NCBI GenBank assembly: GCA_040255445.1
Contig: JBDZUZ010000040.1
Span: forward strand, 1 to 25,061
Source of the DNA: JBDZUZ01 sp040255445
GTDB lineage: Bacteria; Planctomycetota; Phycisphaerae; Phycisphaerales; UBA1924
Direction: 5' to 3'
DNA: 25,061 nucleotides
The position numbers and the translations under genes were made by a program. This document shows positions 22,335 through 25,061 of this stretch, piece after piece (the first letter of the stretch is position 1; the number at the start of each line of letters is the position of its first letter). Below the pieces are notes generated by a model, which was not told the origin of the DNA, did no database searches, and saw only the letters and a list, made by a program, of their open reading frames with translations.

Positions 22335-24098
22335 ATGACCGCTGACCTCCTCCGAAGAAAGCTCCCCGAGACACGCCGCGGCCGCGTACTGCTGCTGGTG
22401 CTCGTGTTTCTCGTGGCCGTCATCGGCACGCTGCTGGTGACTTACGTGCTCATCACGATGTTCTCGCGCAAGCAGGAAGCCCGCACGCCGTTCATCCGTG
22501 TCGTTGAGGTCAGCGAGATCTCCTCCGACCCCGAGCCCTGGGGCCGCAACTGGCCGCACCAGTTCGACGGCTGGAAGGCCACCGCCGGCGACCGCTTCTA
22601 TGGCGGATCGAGCGCGATGCCCGCGAGCAAGCTCGATCACCACCCCTGGCTCCGCCGCCTCTATGCCGGCTACGCCTTCAGCATCGATTACCGCGAGGCC
22701 CGCGGCCACGCGTACATGCTGTACGACCAGGGCGTCACCGAACGCATCACCAAGAAGCCACAGGCGGGCGCCTGCCTGCACTGCCACGCCTCCAACACCG
22801 TGCTCTATCAGAAGGTTGGCAAGGAGGCGCTGGGCAAGCCCGCCGATAACGAGGCTCTCGCCCGCGAGTTCGACATGGAGGCCGCGATCCGCGGGTTCCA
22901 GGAAGTCAGCCGCAAGCCCTATGGCGAAGTGCTCGCGATGCTCGTCACCATGCCCGACGGCACGCCGGAGGAAACGACGCCCGCCGTGCCACAGCCGCCG
23001 CTCGGAGGCTTCACCGGCGAGATGGCGGGGCAGCAGGTGCATGATGCGTTGCCCGCGGGCGAGGCGCACCCCGTGTCATGCATCGACTGCCACGACCCCG
23101 ACACCATGTCGATCCGCGTCACTCGCCCCGGCTTCGTGCTGGGCATGCAGGCGCTCGCGAATAGCGATGAGCCCGTGCCGCACCTGCCCAGCGTCGAGCG
23201 CTGGCGCCGCGGCAGTCGCGCCACGCCCTACGACCCGAACGCCGAGGCGACCCGCAACGAGATGCGCTCCTTCGTCTGCGGGCAGTGCCACGTCGAGTAC
23301 TACTGCGCCAACAAGGACACGCTCGAGTTCCCCTGGGGACACGGGCTCAAAGTCGAGCAGCTCGAAACACACTGGGCGGGGAAGACCTTCCCCGATGGCA
23401 CGCCTTTCTACGACTACGCCCACGGCGAGACGGGCGCACGCCTCTTCAAGGCGCAGCACCCCGAGTTCGAGCTCTGGAGCCAGGGCGTGCACGCGCAGAG
23501 CGGCGTCAGCTGCGCCGACTGCCACATGCCCTACGAGCGCCGCGGCGCTGCGAAGGTCAGCAATCACACGGTGCAGAGCCCGCTCAAGAACATCAACAAC
23601 GCCTGCCAGCAATGTCACAACATCTCGGAGACCGAGCTTACCGAACGCGTCGAGACAATCCAGCGCCGCACCACCGCGCTCATGGAACGCACCGCGGCCG
23701 CGATGACCGAGATGCTCGATGCGATCATGGAGGCCAAGGCCGCGGGCGCTACGCCCGAGCAGCTCGCGCCGATCTTCGATCTGCAGCGCAAGGCGATGTG
23801 GCGGCTCGACTACATCAGCAGCGAGAATTCACGCGGCTTCCACGCCGACCAGGAGGCAGCGCGGATCTTGGGCGAATCGATCGATTACAGCCGGCGCGCC
23901 CAGGCCATGGCGCTCCGACTGCGGGCACCGCAGGCCCCGGCCACCCGCGAGATCCCGACCGAGCCCGTCCAGGGCGTCACGCCGCGGCAGGAACGCGGCC
24001 TGCCCGACTGGGGCGTTCCCCCGCCCCCGATCGCGGCGCCGCCCGAGAAGCCCGCTCCGCCCGCGGATGCGCCGAAGGAGACGACCCCAAAGGGTTAA
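22335..24098 (+). CDS. nrfA: Cytochrome c nitrite reductase catalytic subunit NrfA, CxxCH type
   Basis: A 587-residue pentaheme enzyme that reduces nitrite to ammonium in the periplasm. The N-terminal helix (about 16-42) appears to be a membrane anchor. Heme sites are C147 (CLHCH), C249, C315, C393 and C424. The first, the active-site heme, is CxxCH instead of the usual CxxCK. Family residues remain: DYREARGHAY, CGQCHVEYY (E321, Y322) and KAQHPE (K372, Q374, H375), so the calcium site and active-site Tyr and His are intact. The C-terminus carries a Pro/Ala-rich extension (about 533-587) not typical of NrfA. The ATG at 22335 has a GAGAAGGA site upstream. The stop overlaps the convergent gene by 4 bp (TTAA). 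Confidence 0.95.
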   Translation: MTADLLRRKLPETRRGRVLLLVLVFLVAVIGTLLVTYVLITMFSRKQEARTPFIRVVEVSEISSDPEPWGRNWPHQFDGWKATAGDRFYGGSSAMPASKLDHHPWLRRLYAGYAFSIDYREARGHAYMLYDQGVTERITKKPQAGACLHCHASNTVLYQKVGKEALGKPADNEALAREFDMEAAIRGFQEVSRKPYGEVLAMLVTMPDGTPEETTPAVPQPPLGGFTGEMAGQQVHDALPAGEAHPVSCIDCHDPDTMSIRVTRPGFVLGMQALANSDEPVPHLPSVERWRRGSRATPYDPNAEATRNEMRSFVCGQCHVEYYCANKDTLEFPWGHGLKVEQLETHWAGKTFPDGTPFYDYAHGETGARLFKAQHPEFELWSQGVHAQSGVSCADCHMPYERRGAAKVSNHTVQSPLKNINNACQQCHNISETELTERVETIQRRTTALMERTAAAMTEMLDAIMEAKAAGATPEQLAPIFDLQRKAMWRLDYISSENSRGFHADQEAARILGESIDYSRRAQAMALRLRAPQAPATREIPTEPVQGVTPRQERGLPDWGVPPPPIAAPPEKPAPPADAPKETTPKG

Positions 24099-24913
24099 TC
24101 GCGCCCGCCGACCTCGCGACGTTCAACGGTCAGCCGCACGGGGTGGTTGAACCACGGGTTGTCGCCGCCCGGACCCGGGTACTTCTCGCGCAGGACGGCG
24201 GTGACATCCTCCATCGTGCCATCAGATGGAACCCAGCCCGCGGAGACATCGGGGAAATCGGTCTTGCAGTTCTCGCACTTGCTCGGATCAAGGAAGCGGA
24301 TCGGGCACCAGAAACTCTCGACGTTGCGGAGCATCTCGCTGCCCAGCGACCACACACCCGTCATCCAGTCGCAGTAGAGGCACCACGCCAGGTCGTACCC
24401 CACCAGCCCGTCGAACTTCTGCCGACTCACGTTGATCCACTCGCCGGTCTTGTACTTTGGCAACCGGATCAGCCAGGTCAGCGGCGGATAGATGACCAGC
24501 TCGCCGATGCGGATGAAGAGGAAGATGGGCACGGCGAGCGCGGTCCACCAGACCGCGAGGTGGTTCCGCGCAGTGCCGACGATCTGGTTGAGCGTCCTGG
24601 AGATGCGCTGCGAATCGGGCCGCTTCGGCGAGACCGCCTCGTGCAGCCGCGCCCACACGATCAGTGTGATCGCCTGCGCCAGCACACCGACCAGCCCGCC
24701 GCGCCACCCCTGCAGCCAGAGCCCGATCACCCAGGGCGCTGCGGTGTAGGCCGTGATGACCAGATCGAGCCCGGGCGCCCGCGTGCAGAACCGCGCTGCC
24801 GCACGGCCCACCGCTCCAAACCGCGGCAGCAGGTGCAGCACGAGCGTCAGGAGCATGAGCCCGCCGACTATGGCGCCCAGGAGGATCAGGTTGGCTTGCG
24901 TGGTTTCGTCCAT
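24095..24913 (-). CDS. Unknown membrane protein with CxxC pairs, convergent with nrfA
   Basis: A 272-residue protein starting at ATG 24913; the longer in-frame reading to 25024 has no support. There are three to four membrane segments: about 7-30, 50-68, 72-90 and 118-142. A soluble C-terminal half follows, with CLYCDWMTG (C178, C181), FWCPIRF (C203) and CENCK (C213, C216). The five cysteines could bind zinc or an iron-sulfur or heme centre, but there is no CxxCH. I do not recognise a named family. Its stop codon is shared with nrfA as a TTAA palindrome, so the two genes end on each other. A link to nitrite or nitric oxide metabolism is possible by position only. Confidence 0.75.
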   Translation of the reverse strand: MDETTQANLILLGAIVGGLMLLTLVLHLLPRFGAVGRAAARFCTRAPGLDLVITAYTAAPWVIGLWLQGWRGGLVGVLAQAITLIVWARLHEAVSPKRPDSQRISRTLNQIVGTARNHLAVWWTALAVPIFLFIRIGELVIYPPLTWLIRLPKYKTGEWINVSRQKFDGLVGYDLAWCLYCDWMTGVWSLGSEMLRNVESFWCPIRFLDPSKCENCKTDFPDVSAGWVPSDGTMEDVTAVLREKYPGPGGDNPWFNHPVRLTVERREVGGRD

Positions 24914-25033
24914 GGGCAAAGCGTATCGGAAGGCTGTTGTCGCCGCGCACCACTGCGCAGCAGTGTCACGCACGCGGGAGAACCGATTGCGAGGTACCCA
25001 GCGCGAGGAAGCAGAGCAGCGCATCGGGATAGG

Positions 25034-25055
25034 GGGGAGCCTTGCGGCTCCTCCC
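25034..25055. repeat. Inverted repeat at the right end of the window
   Basis: GGAGCC (25036-25041) and GGCTCC (25046-25051) form a hairpin with a TTGC loop, flanked by G-rich and C-rich runs. No T-run is visible before the window ends, so it may be part of a terminator or a dispersed repeat. The rest of 24914-25061 shows no gene. Confidence 0.35.
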
Positions 25056-25061
25056 CTCCCA

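Overview
The window looks like chromosomal DNA of a high-G+C planctomycete, most likely a member of the Phycisphaerae. This is inferred from the C-terminal Asp/Gly-rich dockerin-like tails ending in WQAGC on two secreted proteins, from the planctomycete-type lipoprotein and CcsBA pair, and from G+C-rich codon use. No rRNA or marker gene is present to prove it. The first ~480 bases are visibly less G+C-rich and hold only a broken GMC oxidoreductase, so the left edge may be a transferred remnant or an assembly joint.

Bases 595-5292 form a compact type II-C CRISPR-Cas9 locus. It holds a HEPN-domain protein gene, a minus-strand tracrRNA (anti-repeat 1463-1499, with promoter and intrinsic terminator visible), a 1038-residue Cas9 with all RuvC and HNH catalytic residues, and an array of eight 36-bp repeats and seven 30-bp spacers. 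No cas1, cas2 or csn2 is present. Repeat polarity, duplex architecture and the tracrRNA terminator all indicate that array and tracrRNA are both read from the minus strand, opposite to cas9. Each repeat carries a promoter-like TTGCTC-16-TACACT, as in Neisseria-type II-C arrays.

Bases 5345-9157 carry a sugar and glycan group: gmd and a GT-C-like membrane glycosyltransferase on the minus strand, and a UbiA/DPPR-synthase-like prenyltransferase on the plus strand. Next to it, 9132-9922 is an AbiE toxin-antitoxin remnant: an apparently intact AbiEi antitoxin with a perfect palindromic operator, followed by an AbiEii toxin cut off after about 35 codons.

Bases 10288-14130 contain a large secreted metzincin-type zinc protease with a strong terminator and, on the opposite strand, a NYN-domain putative RNase. 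Between the NYN gene and the next gene lies a promoter, two hairpins and an intrinsic terminator that together look like a short RNA or a leader attenuator.

Bases 14431-24913 are a respiratory and secreted redox region. It holds a membrane-anchored pentaheme cytochrome and a PQQ-type sugar dehydrogenase with matching C-terminal modules. These are followed by a lipoprotein, a fused ResB-CcsA cytochrome c synthase, NrfH and NrfA (nitrite reduction to ammonium), and a convergent unknown membrane protein with five conserved-looking cysteines. CcsBA would attach the hemes of NrfH, NrfA and the pentaheme cytochrome. NrfH would pass quinol electrons to NrfA in the periplasm.
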